Shown: piece after piece, positions 1 through 5,941 of the stretch
Layout: the number at the start of each line of letters is the position of its first letter
How positions within the stretch are numbered: the stretch's first letter is position 1
DNA from: Candidatus Dojkabacteria bacterium
GTDB lineage: Bacteria > Patescibacteriota > Dojkabacteria > GCA-002793355
Length of the DNA: 5,941 nucleotides
Direction: 5' to 3'
Assembly: GCA_027033525.1 (NCBI GenBank)
Contig: JALVLD010000026.1
Coordinates: 1 to 5,941, forward strand
The notes under the pieces: generated by a model
What the model was told of the DNA's origin: nothing
The model's input: the letters and a program-made list of their open reading frames with translations, nothing else
The model's database searches: none
Program-made: the position numbers and the translations under genes

Positions 1-2
1 AA

Positions 3-2234
3 ATTTTAGAAGCACTACGTGTAGAACCACAAGACGAAACTGCAAAGCTATCACCAGAAGCACTGCTTGAACAAGCCGGTACTTTTTTGAAATCACTACC
101 AGAAGACCTTAAAGCCGAAGTAGAAGCATTGCTACAAACACTTCCCAAAACAGCTCAAACAGAAACTATAACAGAAACTCCCCCTGAAGAAAAAGACAAA
201 AAGAAACTTAAAAATTGGGAAAAATGGTTAAAACAAGCCGCTAAGCTAGAAGAAAAATATAACCAACCGGACCAAAACAAGGCTTCAGGTCCCCAAGCGC
301 CCGATCCTTATGCTGTTATTTACAGAGTTTTAGAATATACTACAACTCGTATTGCTGAGGTAAGACAAGAAAGCCAAGAAAATCACGAACTTACTCCAAA
401 AGTAAAAGCTGCTAAAAAGAAGCTCAAAAAGTTGCTAGAAATAGGTAAAGGTTATGAACTAGACACGTTTACCGATAGACTCGTACATGTAGTAGAAGAA
501 CATAAAGATCCAACACAAGCAATCCAAGAGCTAGCCAGTCCAGACTTTGACTTCCCGTACCGTATGCAAATGGATATAAACCATGCTGCAGCCTTGCGAG
601 AAAAAATGCTAAGAGAATATAAAAAATGGCTAAAAGAGCGAATTAGAAATATCAAAGATACCCAGGCGCAACCAACCATAGCCTTGATGCGTTTATTCTT
701 ACGCTTGACTAATACTCGCATAGCAACAGTATCACGTCTAAGACTTACTCTAGAGCAAACCAAACCAGGTACTACTGCACAACCCCGTACTCCTCGAAAG
801 ATTACACGCTACTCATTATTTGTACGCGGTGCTCAACCATTCAGGGCATTTTTTGAGGAGGCAACAATCACAGCAAAAGAACAAAACTCCACGTCCCCCG
901 AAGCGAGGCAACCAAATCATGGCCTTTTTGTACCATTTTCACGTCCATTAATTAGATACATGTACAATGTATCTGCTCCTTTTAGAGCATCTTTAGAAGT
1001 ACTAAAAGGCTTAAACCCAAAAGGCTTTGCTGCACAAATAGAAAAATGGGCTAAAACAGATGCAAAAGCTAGAGAGGATTATGATCCACAACAAATTTTA
1101 AGTGAGTTTATATTAAATGAAGTTGCCGGAGACGTAACCCTCCCTGAGCTTACCCCAGCACAAGCAAATGCACTAGATAAATATCTTAATGAAAAATTAC
1201 CTGCAGACCAAGTAGAAGGATTTTTAAAAGAATTGCTAGAAGCTTTAGGAATTTCAGAAATTGTAGAACTAGAGATGTCTGAAGCTCGCACAGGTGCTGC
1301 GATAGATTACAGAAGTCGAGCAAACCTACAACGAGGATACAAAGAACCATTTAAACTAATATTTCCTAAAAGGGCAAAAAAAAGAAAAGACATAATAAAA
1401 ACACTAATACACGAACTTACACATGCTGCTCGCCGCTATCCTGAGGCATTTTTTGCAGTTGGTCTCCAAAATTTACAAACAGAACATCTATTGTTATTTA
1501 AAGATATAGGCACAAAAAGGTCAGGGCATGCAAGTGAAGCTTCTACAACCCTAGTTGATAGGTATATGAAATGGGTTTTTAATAGTGTCGCCGAAATAGC
1601 ACAGCAAAGCACTGCAAGTGCTGAAACTCCTGAACCAACCGGTCGCGAAACTATGACTTCTTCTATAGCCACCCATCTTCCATTACTACAAGGCGCTCCG
1701 AAAGCAAGGCATCTTGTGGGGCAATTGGCTATGCTAAATGGCTTTAACTTAGCTCAACGTACTGTACTGATTGCAATTACAAACAAGGTAAGCGATTTAG
1801 AAGAAACAGAGGAAAAAGCCCCTAAAAAAGCAATTCAATATGCTTATGCAAAATTGCGCCAGACCACTGATGGGAAAATAACAGTTAATAAAGAAGCCCT
1901 AAGAAAAGCTGTCCAACATGCATTACGCAACGAACGTGTAGGTACACCAACCCCAGAAGTATCTGGTTATACTCAGACTCCACGCGACTTAATATATGCA
2001 CAAGGTCAAGCATTAGTAGCAGAACTTTATAGTCACCCACAATTAAAAGAAGTTGCCAAAGTAATATTTGTATTTGGCTTTGACCTAGCAACTGTAATAG
2101 ATTTAATAGAACACAATCCACACTTGTATAAAAGTTTAGTAAAACAAGCTAATAAAAGCTTAAAAGTTGTACAAAATTTATTGAAGCGAACTATTGATTT
2201 TATGATACAAAAGGCAAATCAAACACAAAAATAG
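3..2234 (+). CDS. Large hypothetical protein with zincin-like HELTH motif (5' partial)
   Basis: The frame is open to the left edge (visible start ILEALRVEPQ...), so the TTG at 87 is an internal Leu codon and the true start lies outside the window. At least 743 residues are visible. Numbering from the TTG at 87: residues 1-130 are Lys/Glu-rich and probably coiled coil; 130-400 are mainly charged and helical; residues 442-446 are HELTH (codons 1410-1424), preceded by a strand-like PFKLIFP and a helix (DIIKTLI), the usual layout of a zinc metallopeptidase active-site helix. E466 and E484 are possible third zinc ligands of a gluzincin-type site. The C-terminal 240 residues are helical. No membrane segment is evident in the visible part, and a signal peptide could be hidden in the missing N-terminus. 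I do not recognise the family. Protease activity is inferred from one motif only; the HExxH could be coincidental or inactive. It ends with TAG, followed by 105 bases before the next gene. Confidence 0.85.
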   Translation: MLEALRVEPQDETAKLSPEALLEQAGTFLKSLPEDLKAEVEALLQTLPKTAQTETITETPPEEKDKKKLKNWEKWLKQAAKLEEKYNQPDQNKASGPQAPDPYAVIYRVLEYTTTRIAEVRQESQENHELTPKVKAAKKKLKKLLEIGKGYELDTFTDRLVHVVEEHKDPTQAIQELASPDFDFPYRMQMDINHAAALREKMLREYKKWLKERIRNIKDTQAQPTIALMRLFLRLTNTRIATVSRLRLTLEQTKPGTTAQPRTPRKITRYSLFVRGAQPFRAFFEEATITAKEQNSTSPEARQPNHGLFVPFSRPLIRYMYNVSAPFRASLEVLKGLNPKGFAAQIEKWAKTDAKAREDYDPQQILSEFILNEVAGDVTLPELTPAQANALDKYLNEKLPADQVEGFLKELLEALGISEIVELEMSEARTGAAIDYRSRANLQRGYKEPFKLIFPKRAKKRKDIIKTLIHELTHAARRYPEAFFAVGLQNLQTEHLLLFKDIGTKRSGHASEASTTLVDRYMKWVFNSVAEIAQQSTASAETPEPTGRETMTSSIATHLPLLQGAPKARHLVGQLAMLNGFNLAQRTVLIAITNKVSDLEETEEKAPKKAIQYAYAKLRQTTDGKITVNKEALRKAVQHALRNERVGTPTPEVSGYTQTPRDLIYAQGQALVAELYSHPQLKEVAKVIFVFGFDLATVIDLIEHNPHLYKSLVKQANKSLKVVQNLLKRTIDFMIQKANQTQK

Positions 2235-2304
2235 CCTAAAACTAAACAATAAAAGAATCCAGCACCTACAAAACTGCCTTATTTCCCTCTAGGTCCAATA
2301 CCAC

Positions 2305-2333
2305 TTGGCAAATAAATCTATCTGTGTTAGGAT
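2305..2333 (+). promoter_or_regulatory. Candidate sigma70-type promoter upstream of the 2340 gene
   Basis: TTGGCA (2305-2310; 5 of 6 to TTGACA) is followed by a 17-base spacer and TAGGAT (2328-2333; 4 of 6 to TATAAT). A start about 7 bases downstream falls on the ATG at 2340, giving a leaderless message. The AGGA at 2329-2332, 7 bases before the ATG, could instead be a Shine-Dalgarno site if transcription begins further upstream. The two readings compete. Assigned by eye only. Confidence 0.4.
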
Positions 2334-2339
2334 TTATAT

Positions 2340-2945
2340 ATGCTTAAAAATAAAGTTTTTCTTTTCTTAGTTTTATTAATTGTAATTTTTGTCTTTGCAA
2401 TAATATTTTTACTAAATACTAATACTTTAAAACTCTCAATGCAGATTACTTATTTCCCAAAAACTATAGCTAATTATTGCCAACCAATTAATATACAATT
2501 TAATTTAACTAATAATGGCAAAAAAACATTTAGTTTTGAAGAAATTAAAAACAAAAGATATAGCTTTGCAATTCAATATCAAAATACGTCTTTACCTATT
2601 TATCTTAAACAAGGCGTAAATCAACTTTCTGACGGCTCTTTTGAAGAATTAAATGCTAGCATAAAGGATTTTGGCGAAATAAAACCCAATGAAACTAAGC
2701 TTATCACAATCTACAGCGGTGAAAATCATGGTTTTGAGTTCAAGGGTGGCGGGAAAATTTATTTAACTAATATTCTTGCAGATTTTGGCAAACAAATCAA
2801 ACAAAATGGCAAATACGAATTTAAAGTTGTGCTTATAGATAATAAAGTAAAACAAACAATCGCAGAATCAAATCCATTTACTGTTAACATAAATATTTTT
2901 GATTCACTTGGAAAGCTAAAAGAATGTTACTTAAATAATAAATAA
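2340..2945 (+). CDS. Membrane-anchored extracytoplasmic beta-rich hypothetical protein
   Basis: This 201-residue protein has a short basic N-terminus (MLKNK), one hydrophobic segment at residues 6-25 and no lipobox cysteine, so it is probably a signal anchor or signal peptide with the rest outside the cell. Residues 33-190 alternate hydrophobic and polar residues as beta strands (for example INIQFNLTNNG, YEFKVVLIDN). The pattern of an early strand ending in LTNNGKKT, a central KPNETKLITI turn and a late GKYEFKVVL strand resembles Ig-like or BsuPI-like beta-sandwich domains, but I cannot assign a family. The only cysteines, C47 and C196, lie near the two ends of the outer domain and could form a disulfide. 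The ATG at 2340 is chosen because the hydrophobic anchor follows immediately and AGGA lies 7 bases upstream. It is followed after 17 bases by another anchored protein, so the two are probably co-transcribed and may act together. Function unknown. Confidence 0.8.
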   Translation: MLKNKVFLFLVLLIVIFVFAIIFLLNTNTLKLSMQITYFPKTIANYCQPINIQFNLTNNGKKTFSFEEIKNKRYSFAIQYQNTSLPIYLKQGVNQLSDGSFEELNASIKDFGEIKPNETKLITIYSGENHGFEFKGGGKIYLTNILADFGKQIKQNGKYEFKVVLIDNKVKQTIAESNPFTVNINIFDSLGKLKECYLNNK

Positions 2946-2962
2946 GTTGTTAAAAATATCTT

Positions 2963-3925
2963 ATGAAACTTTCAGAAATTTTAAAAACATGTAAACGCAA
3001 AATAGTAAAAATGGGGCTTATTGGCTTAGCTAGTATTTTAATCTTTATTTTAATTTTTTCATTTTTTGCAAAAAAATTTATTATAAATCCTATTTTTAAT
3101 ATAATTTATAAACCTCCTGTAATTGAAATGCCCTGGGGGAGACTAGATTTCGCGCATGAAGTTGCAGGCAGCGATATTCCATGTATTGGCAAACCTAAAG
3201 GTTATACACGAGTATTTAGGGCGGAAGCAAATGGAAATTTAACTATTGTATATGGCAAACCAGGCGATTTACTTGATAAAGCTTATGCTTATATTACGAA
3301 AAAAATAGAAAAATGCGGTTATACCAAAAACTCTCACGGGAGTATTAATATCTCAAATGCAACAAAAGATTTTGGTTTTTCTAAAGTAAAAGTAGAAGAA
3401 TACACAAAAGATGACAAAAATCTTCAATTAGCAGTAGCCACGGTTGAATACAAAAAACGCACTTATACAATTATCTCACTAGAACTTAACTCTAACAGCG
3501 CAAATGAAACTCCAGCTGAAGAGAATAATTCACAATCTTCAACAAATACTACTGAATCCAACAGCTCGAAATATGACAATGCGAAGGATTTAACACCATC
3601 GAACCAAACATTACAAGCAGTTAATAACATGATAAAGCCAATATTATCGTCAATTTTCGGAGGTGCTAAATTGTCTGAATATAACTCTTTAAATATGCAC
3701 CAAGGGAATGGCTACGCACTTCTTGTATATATAATTAAAAACAAAATTACTGAATCTAACGTAGAAATCTTAAAACAAAAATTAGCCGAACATGGCTATG
3801 CTGAAGTAGCAACCTATGTTGGCTCAACAGATTTCAGCCTTACTGTACGTAAGGAATCTACTACGTTATCAATTACAGGAGAAATAAATAGTCAAAAAAT
3901 AGAAGTTAATTTTATGAGTCAATAA
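2963..3925 (+). CDS. Membrane-anchored protein with two similar extracytoplasmic alpha/beta halves
   Basis: This 320-residue protein has a basic N-terminus (KTCKRKIVK), a membrane segment at about residues 17-36, and then an outer part. The first half (about 90-175) contains a helix, LLDKAYAYITKKIEKCGY, followed by several strands ending YTIISLEL. An Asn/Ser/Thr/Glu-rich linker (about 176-215) contains several N-x-S/T sequons (positions 181, 188, 195, 200, 214). The second half (about 240-320) repeats the order: a helix, NVEILKQKLAEHGY, then strands ending KIEVNFM. This suggests an internal domain duplication. C74 and C118, in the first half, could form an external disulfide. There is no good Shine-Dalgarno in the 17-base gap after the preceding gene, so expression probably depends on co-transcription with it. 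I do not recognise the family. A surface-exposed binding or envelope role is inferred only from topology. Confidence 0.8.
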   Translation: MKLSEILKTCKRKIVKMGLIGLASILIFILIFSFFAKKFIINPIFNIIYKPPVIEMPWGRLDFAHEVAGSDIPCIGKPKGYTRVFRAEANGNLTIVYGKPGDLLDKAYAYITKKIEKCGYTKNSHGSINISNATKDFGFSKVKVEEYTKDDKNLQLAVATVEYKKRTYTIISLELNSNSANETPAEENNSQSSTNTTESNSSKYDNAKDLTPSNQTLQAVNNMIKPILSSIFGGAKLSEYNSLNMHQGNGYALLVYIIKNKITESNVEILKQKLAEHGYAEVATYVGSTDFSLTVRKESTTLSITGEINSQKIEVNFMSQ

Positions 3926-3932
3926 TACTTAC

Positions 3933-3962
3933 GCAACTTGGAATAGTTTTTATGGAAGTTGC
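3933..3962 (+). repeat. 7-bp perfect inverted repeat downstream of the 2963-3925 gene
   Basis: GCAACTT (3933-3939) pairs with AAGTTGC (3956-3962) around a 16-base loop, 7 bases after the stop codon. No T-run follows on the plus strand, so it is not a standard intrinsic terminator. It may be a weak terminator, an mRNA 3' end structure, or chance. CGCAACT (3932-3938) can alternatively pair with AGTTGCG at 3989-3995. Confidence 0.25.
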
Positions 3963-4235
3963 TCATATTAAAAAAATTCACGTAAATTAGTTGCGAAAAG
4001 TTTCCTCTTATACCATCCAATTATTGAATTCGAAGACAAAAACACAACCTTGTTTCGACTATAGGCTCAGCAAAGTCAAATATTTGGACTAAAGGCGATA
4101 AAGTAGAGATTATTTACTTACCAGGTTATGGGAAAATGCACGAATAAATAACCCCTATACCTATTATTACCGACAGTATTCGCTATTGTTGGCTTCATGT
4201 TCTTTACTGTAGGCTTAACAATGGAAGGGCGCTAG
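3952..4235 (+). pseudogene. Decayed DUF3592-like membrane protein remnant
   Basis: No intact frame exists here, but joined frames read as a DUF3592-like protein. From 4011 one frame gives YHPIIEFEDKNTTLF. From 4058, in a shifted frame, it continues TIGSAKSNIWTKGDKVEIIY and then LPGYGKMHE, ending at TAA 4145-4147. From 4152 a third stretch gives a hydrophobic membrane segment, LPTVFAIVGFMFFTVGL (4167-4217), ending TMEGR and TAG 4233-4235. The order (tyrosine plus proline-valine-like strand with EFED, then a GDKVEI.Y strand, then a membrane helix) matches my knowledge of DUF3592 proteins. At least two frameshifts are needed, near 4056-4058 and between 4145 and 4152. The 5' part is less clear: an ATG at 3952 opens a short frame stopped by TAG at 3988-3990, so the left boundary is uncertain. 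The usual N-terminal membrane helix is not visible. Sequencing error is an alternative, but several lesions in 250 bases beside intact genes favour decay. Confidence 0.6.
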
Positions 4236-4282
4236 AAATATAATAAAGCTATATCTACTCCTTCCCTGTACATACGTAAGAA

Positions 4283-4311
4283 TTTACAAATCGTACAATC
4301 TCTTGTACAAT
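4283..4311 (+). promoter_or_regulatory. Candidate sigma70-type promoter of the Phd-like gene
   Basis: TTTACA (4283-4288; 5 of 6 to TTGACA), a 17-base spacer and TACAAT (4306-4311; 5 of 6 to TATAAT) place the expected start at about 4317-4318, on the ATG at 4317. No Shine-Dalgarno is present, which fits a leaderless mRNA. A palindromic element overlaps the spacer and the -10. The promoter also argues against the TTG at 4311, which would lie inside the -10. Assigned by eye. Confidence 0.5.
4293..4308. promoter_or_regulatory. Candidate operator: GTACAA-TCTC-TTGTAC inverted repeat
   Basis: Two perfect 6-base arms, GTACAA (4293-4298) and TTGTAC (4303-4308), flank TCTC. The right arm is also part of the self-palindrome TTGTACAA (4303-4310). 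The element covers part of the spacer and the -10 of the candidate promoter. Phd/YefM antitoxins commonly repress their own promoter by binding palindromes, so autorepression by the downstream protein is a natural inference. Confidence 0.45.
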
Positions 4312-4316
4312 TGTTT

Positions 4317-4841
4317 ATGCCAACACAAATAACAGCTACTTATCTTAAGCAACATTTAGGAAATATTCTTAAAAAAATTGTACAAAATAAACGCAAGTAC
4401 ACAATATTTCAATATGGCAAGCCTATTGCTAGGCTAGAGCCTGCAATGCCTGTTATAAAAGCCAATACGGATACACAAACTCATTTATACCAAATGCTTC
4501 CCAATAACACTAAAGATGCAATTAATACTCTGCAGCAATTTTGCACTAGTTCAACACTACAAATTAAACGAGAGCCTAATAAACAAATTGTAAGTATTTC
4601 ATGCAAACTCCCTAGCGATAATAATCTTTCTAAAATTTTAATTTTTATTGCAAAAAATAAATATGAAATAAACATAAACCAACCTGTTATAATAACAGCT
4701 ATTACTAACAATATAAAAATTACAACTAATAACCAAGAATATTTTGTGCCTAAATTAGGTAGTATTTACCTAAACCAAGGCAAAAACATAGAAATCTTTA
4801 CTGAAGAACCAACTTGGATAGAATTGTACAAATTGCTTTAA
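4317..4841 (+). CDS. Phd/YefM-type antitoxin N-terminus fused to an unrecognised C-terminal domain
   Basis: This 174-residue protein begins with about 40 residues typical of the Phd/YefM antitoxin DNA-binding domain: ITATYLKQHLGNILKKI is the first strand and helix, and YTIFQYGKPIARLEP is the conserved strand-turn-strand around GKP. Known Phd/YefM proteins are about 75-95 residues and end in a short toxin-binding tail. Here residues 43-174 form a much longer region with a helix (TKDAINTLQQF) followed by many strands (IVSISCKL, KILIFIA, PVIITAITNNIKITTNN, GSIYLNQGKNIEIF). That region is not RelE, PIN, Doc or another toxin I recognise; a cupin-like beta fold is only a guess. ATG 4317 is preferred over TTG 4311 because the promoter -10 covers the TTG and ATG gives the usual MPTQITA start. 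No toxin gene adjoins: upstream is a pseudogene and downstream a convergent recombinase. It is probably a self-regulating transcription factor or an orphan antitoxin. Confidence 0.8.
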   Translation: MPTQITATYLKQHLGNILKKIVQNKRKYTIFQYGKPIARLEPAMPVIKANTDTQTHLYQMLPNNTKDAINTLQQFCTSSTLQIKREPNKQIVSISCKLPSDNNLSKILIFIAKNKYEININQPVIITAITNNIKITTNNQEYFVPKLGSIYLNQGKNIEIFTEEPTWIELYKLL

Positions 4842-4912
4842 AACTGGCCCACACCGTACACTCAGGAAGGCGTACATATTTCACAAAGCCTCTACAACTT
4901 TTAGTTACCGAT
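4842..4912. other. Convergent intergenic gap, nothing assigned
   Basis: These 71 bases separate the stop codons of two convergent genes. I see no strong hairpin with a T-run on either strand. AAGGC (4867-4871) can pair only weakly with GCCT (4888-4891). If transcription is terminated here in both directions, the signal is not obvious. Confidence 0.4.
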
Positions 4913-5941
4913 CTATCTTTTTACTGGATGATATTTACGATGTGTTTTTTCTGCAAATTTATCGCTAGCATGTACATAGCGAGTTGTGGTTTGCAAACTT
5001 TCATGCCCTAAAAGTACTTGAATTGCTGCTGGATTTGCGCCTTGCTCAGCTAAATAAGTTGCAAAAGCATGTCTTATTGTATGGGCACTAATTGGTACAA
5101 CAATACCTAAAATCCGTCTATATTCTGCTATTTTCATCTGAATATAATTAGTAGAAATTCTAGGATCACTAGTTTTTAAGCCTTTGCCCGAAGTTGGAAC
5201 AAAGAGAGCAGGGTAAGAATCTTTTCTTAATTTTAAATATTCCTCTATAAAATGTAGGGCACGAGGAGTTAAATATACTAAACGTTGCTTTCTACCTTTA
5301 CCAGTAATAAACATCTTGCCTTCGCTATTTACTTGATCTCTATTTAAGCTAACAACTTCTGAAATACGCATGCCTGTGGCAAGTAAAGTTTCTAATATAG
5401 CTCTATTTCTTGCAGCAACTATTGGGTCTGGCTCAAGAGTACTAGGCGCTTCTACAAGCTGAATTACTTCTTCTAATGTTGGAACCTGTGGTTTTTTCTT
5501 TGGTTGTCTAATTAAACTTACTGCATCGGGAGCAAGTGGAGTAGGGTAGTCGTATTCAATTAGAAAGCGTAAATAATTCCGCAAACTTACAAGAATTCTA
5601 TTTATACTATTTGCATCTAATTTTTGTGGATTGTTATTTTTAACATAACCACCTTTATAATTAGGATTTATTGCTTTGCCTTTTTGTGAAACGGGCTTAT
5701 CTTTGGTATTCTCTAAAGCATTATTTTGTTTGTCATCAGCTATAGGCTCTTTGGTATTTTGAGCTTCTACAGTGTTATTTTTTTGCTCTTTTTGGTGAGC
5801 TTTAAGCCATTTTATATGATTTCTATCTTTAAGCCAGCCTTTGTAATAAGTAATTGTTAATTTGTTTATTTTGTCAAAATTATAATTGTTTTCTGCAAGA
5901 AAAATTGCAAAAAATGATAAATCGCGAAAATAATTATAAAT
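4913..5941 (-). CDS. Xer-type tyrosine recombinase/integrase (5' partial) with N-terminal low-complexity insert
   Basis: The frame runs from TAG at 4913-4915 to the right edge without a stop, giving 342 visible residues and no Met, so the start lies outside the window; the TTG at 5582-5584 is internal. Numbering visible residues from 5941, the catalytic set is complete: R192 (GMRISE), K215 (GKGRKQR), H287 and R290 (HTIRH), H313 (LLGHES) and nucleophile Y322 (TTRYVHAS, codon 4976-4978). The enzyme should cut and rejoin DNA through a phosphotyrosyl link, as in chromosome-dimer resolution or element integration. Helices of the N-terminal DNA-binding domain appear at about 25-47 (INKLTITYYKGWLKDRNHIKWLK) and 108-133 (SINRILVSLRNYLRFLIEYDY). 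Between them lies a hydrophilic Asn/Lys/Gln-rich stretch (48-107) absent from standard XerC/XerD of about 300 residues. The style resembles CPR-bacterial recombinases. Whether it is a housekeeping Xer or an element-specific integrase cannot be decided here. Confidence 0.92.
   Translation of the reverse strand: MYNYFRDLSFFAIFLAENNYNFDKINKLTITYYKGWLKDRNHIKWLKAHQKEQKNNTVEAQNTKEPIADDKQNNALENTKDKPVSQKGKAINPNYKGGYVKNNNPQKLDANSINRILVSLRNYLRFLIEYDYPTPLAPDAVSLIRQPKKKPQVPTLEEVIQLVEAPSTLEPDPIVAARNRAILETLLATGMRISEVVSLNRDQVNSEGKMFITGKGRKQRLVYLTPRALHFIEEYLKLRKDSYPALFVPTSGKGLKTSDPRISTNYIQMKIAEYRRILGIVVPISAHTIRHAFATYLAEQGANPAAIQVLLGHESLQTTTRYVHASDKFAEKTHRKYHPVKR
5621..5800 (-). other. Low-complexity insert within the recombinase
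   Basis: About 60 residues rich in Asn, Lys, Gln and Glu (starting AHQKEQKNN, ending KNNNPQK) are inserted between two helices of the N-terminal DNA-binding domain. The frame stays open and flanking sequence keeps the family pattern, so it is part of the protein and not a frameshift. It is probably a flexible loop or linker. Confidence 0.6.

Noticed and set aside
87..89. TTG as the start of the large left-hand gene
   Set aside because: The frame is open and protein-like from position 3, and no ribosome binding site precedes the TTG, so the gene begins outside the window.
452..2121. Several minus-strand open frames (78-103 codons) inside the large left-hand gene
   Set aside because: They lie opposite a long, convincing coding frame, have no start signals and encode low-quality sequence; they are shadows.
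2235..2339. Intrinsic terminator after the large left-hand gene
   Set aside because: Only very short pairings such as CCAA/TTGG (2295-2308) exist and no T-run follows.
1..2945. Composition shift between the large left-hand gene and the following genes
   Set aside because: Hand counts show 48% GC at 541-600 and 22% at 2401-2460, but the 3' end of the large gene (2101-2160) is also only 25%, so there is no clean boundary.
4481..4711. Minus-strand open frame within the Phd-like gene, hydrophobic
   Set aside because: It lies opposite the Phd-like frame, which has a recognisable family motif; the hydrophobicity comes from the AT-rich complement.
4814..5011. Plus-strand 65-codon frame overlapping the ends of the Phd-like and recombinase genes
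   Set aside because: It overlaps the catalytic tyrosine region of the recombinase on the opposite strand and has no start signal or recognisable product.
5582..5584. TTG as the start of the recombinase
   Set aside because: It falls inside a helix of the DNA-binding domain, and the frame continues to the right edge with further domain sequence.
1..5941. Stop-codon recoding (UGA as an amino acid)
   Set aside because: All visible genes stop with TAA or TAG, but none contains an in-frame TGA, so nothing supports recoding; the sample is too small.
1..5941. tRNA genes, rRNA, CRISPR array or insertion-sequence ends
   Set aside because: No T-arm-like motif in a cloverleaf context, no regularly spaced direct repeats, and no transposase or terminal inverted repeats were seen.

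Overview
The window is AT-rich and compactly coded. It most resembles an accessory stretch of a small-genome prokaryote, probably a Patescibacteria/CPR bacterium. That lean rests mainly on the style of the tyrosine recombinase (GKGRKQR, a complete R-K-H-R-H-Y set, an FAEKTHRKYHP-like tail), on short membrane-anchored proteins with Asn/Ser/Thr linkers, and on two sigma70-like promoters. A DPANN archaeon cannot be excluded, because there is no rRNA, tRNA or ribosomal protein gene here to place the organism. All visible stop codons are TAA or TAG, but there are too few to argue for recoding.

Layout, left to right. (1) Positions 3-2234, plus strand: the 3' part of a very large, charged, mostly helical protein of unrecognised family. 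It carries one zincin-like HELTH motif and its reading frame is open to the left edge. (2) 2340-2945 and 2963-3925, plus strand: a likely two-gene operon (17-base gap) encoding two membrane-anchored, outward-facing proteins, one beta-rich and one with two similar alpha/beta halves joined by an Asn/Ser/Thr linker. (3) 3926-4310: no intact gene, but the remains of a DUF3592-like membrane protein in at least two frames, a small inverted repeat and a promoter/operator. (4) 4317-4841, plus strand: a Phd/YefM-type antitoxin N-terminus fused to about 130 residues of unrecognised beta-rich sequence, with no toxin gene beside it. (5) 4913-5941, minus strand: a Xer-type tyrosine recombinase running off the right edge, with a roughly 60-residue low-complexity insert in its N-terminal region. 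It converges on the Phd-like gene.

No single pathway links these genes. The combination of an integrase, an orphan antitoxin-like regulator, a decayed gene and unrecognised surface or protease-like proteins fits a variable or mobile-element-derived region. The best leads are the Phd fusion with its palindromic operator and the large HELTH protein. Two promoters place the expected transcription start at or next to the ATG, which suggests leaderless mRNAs.
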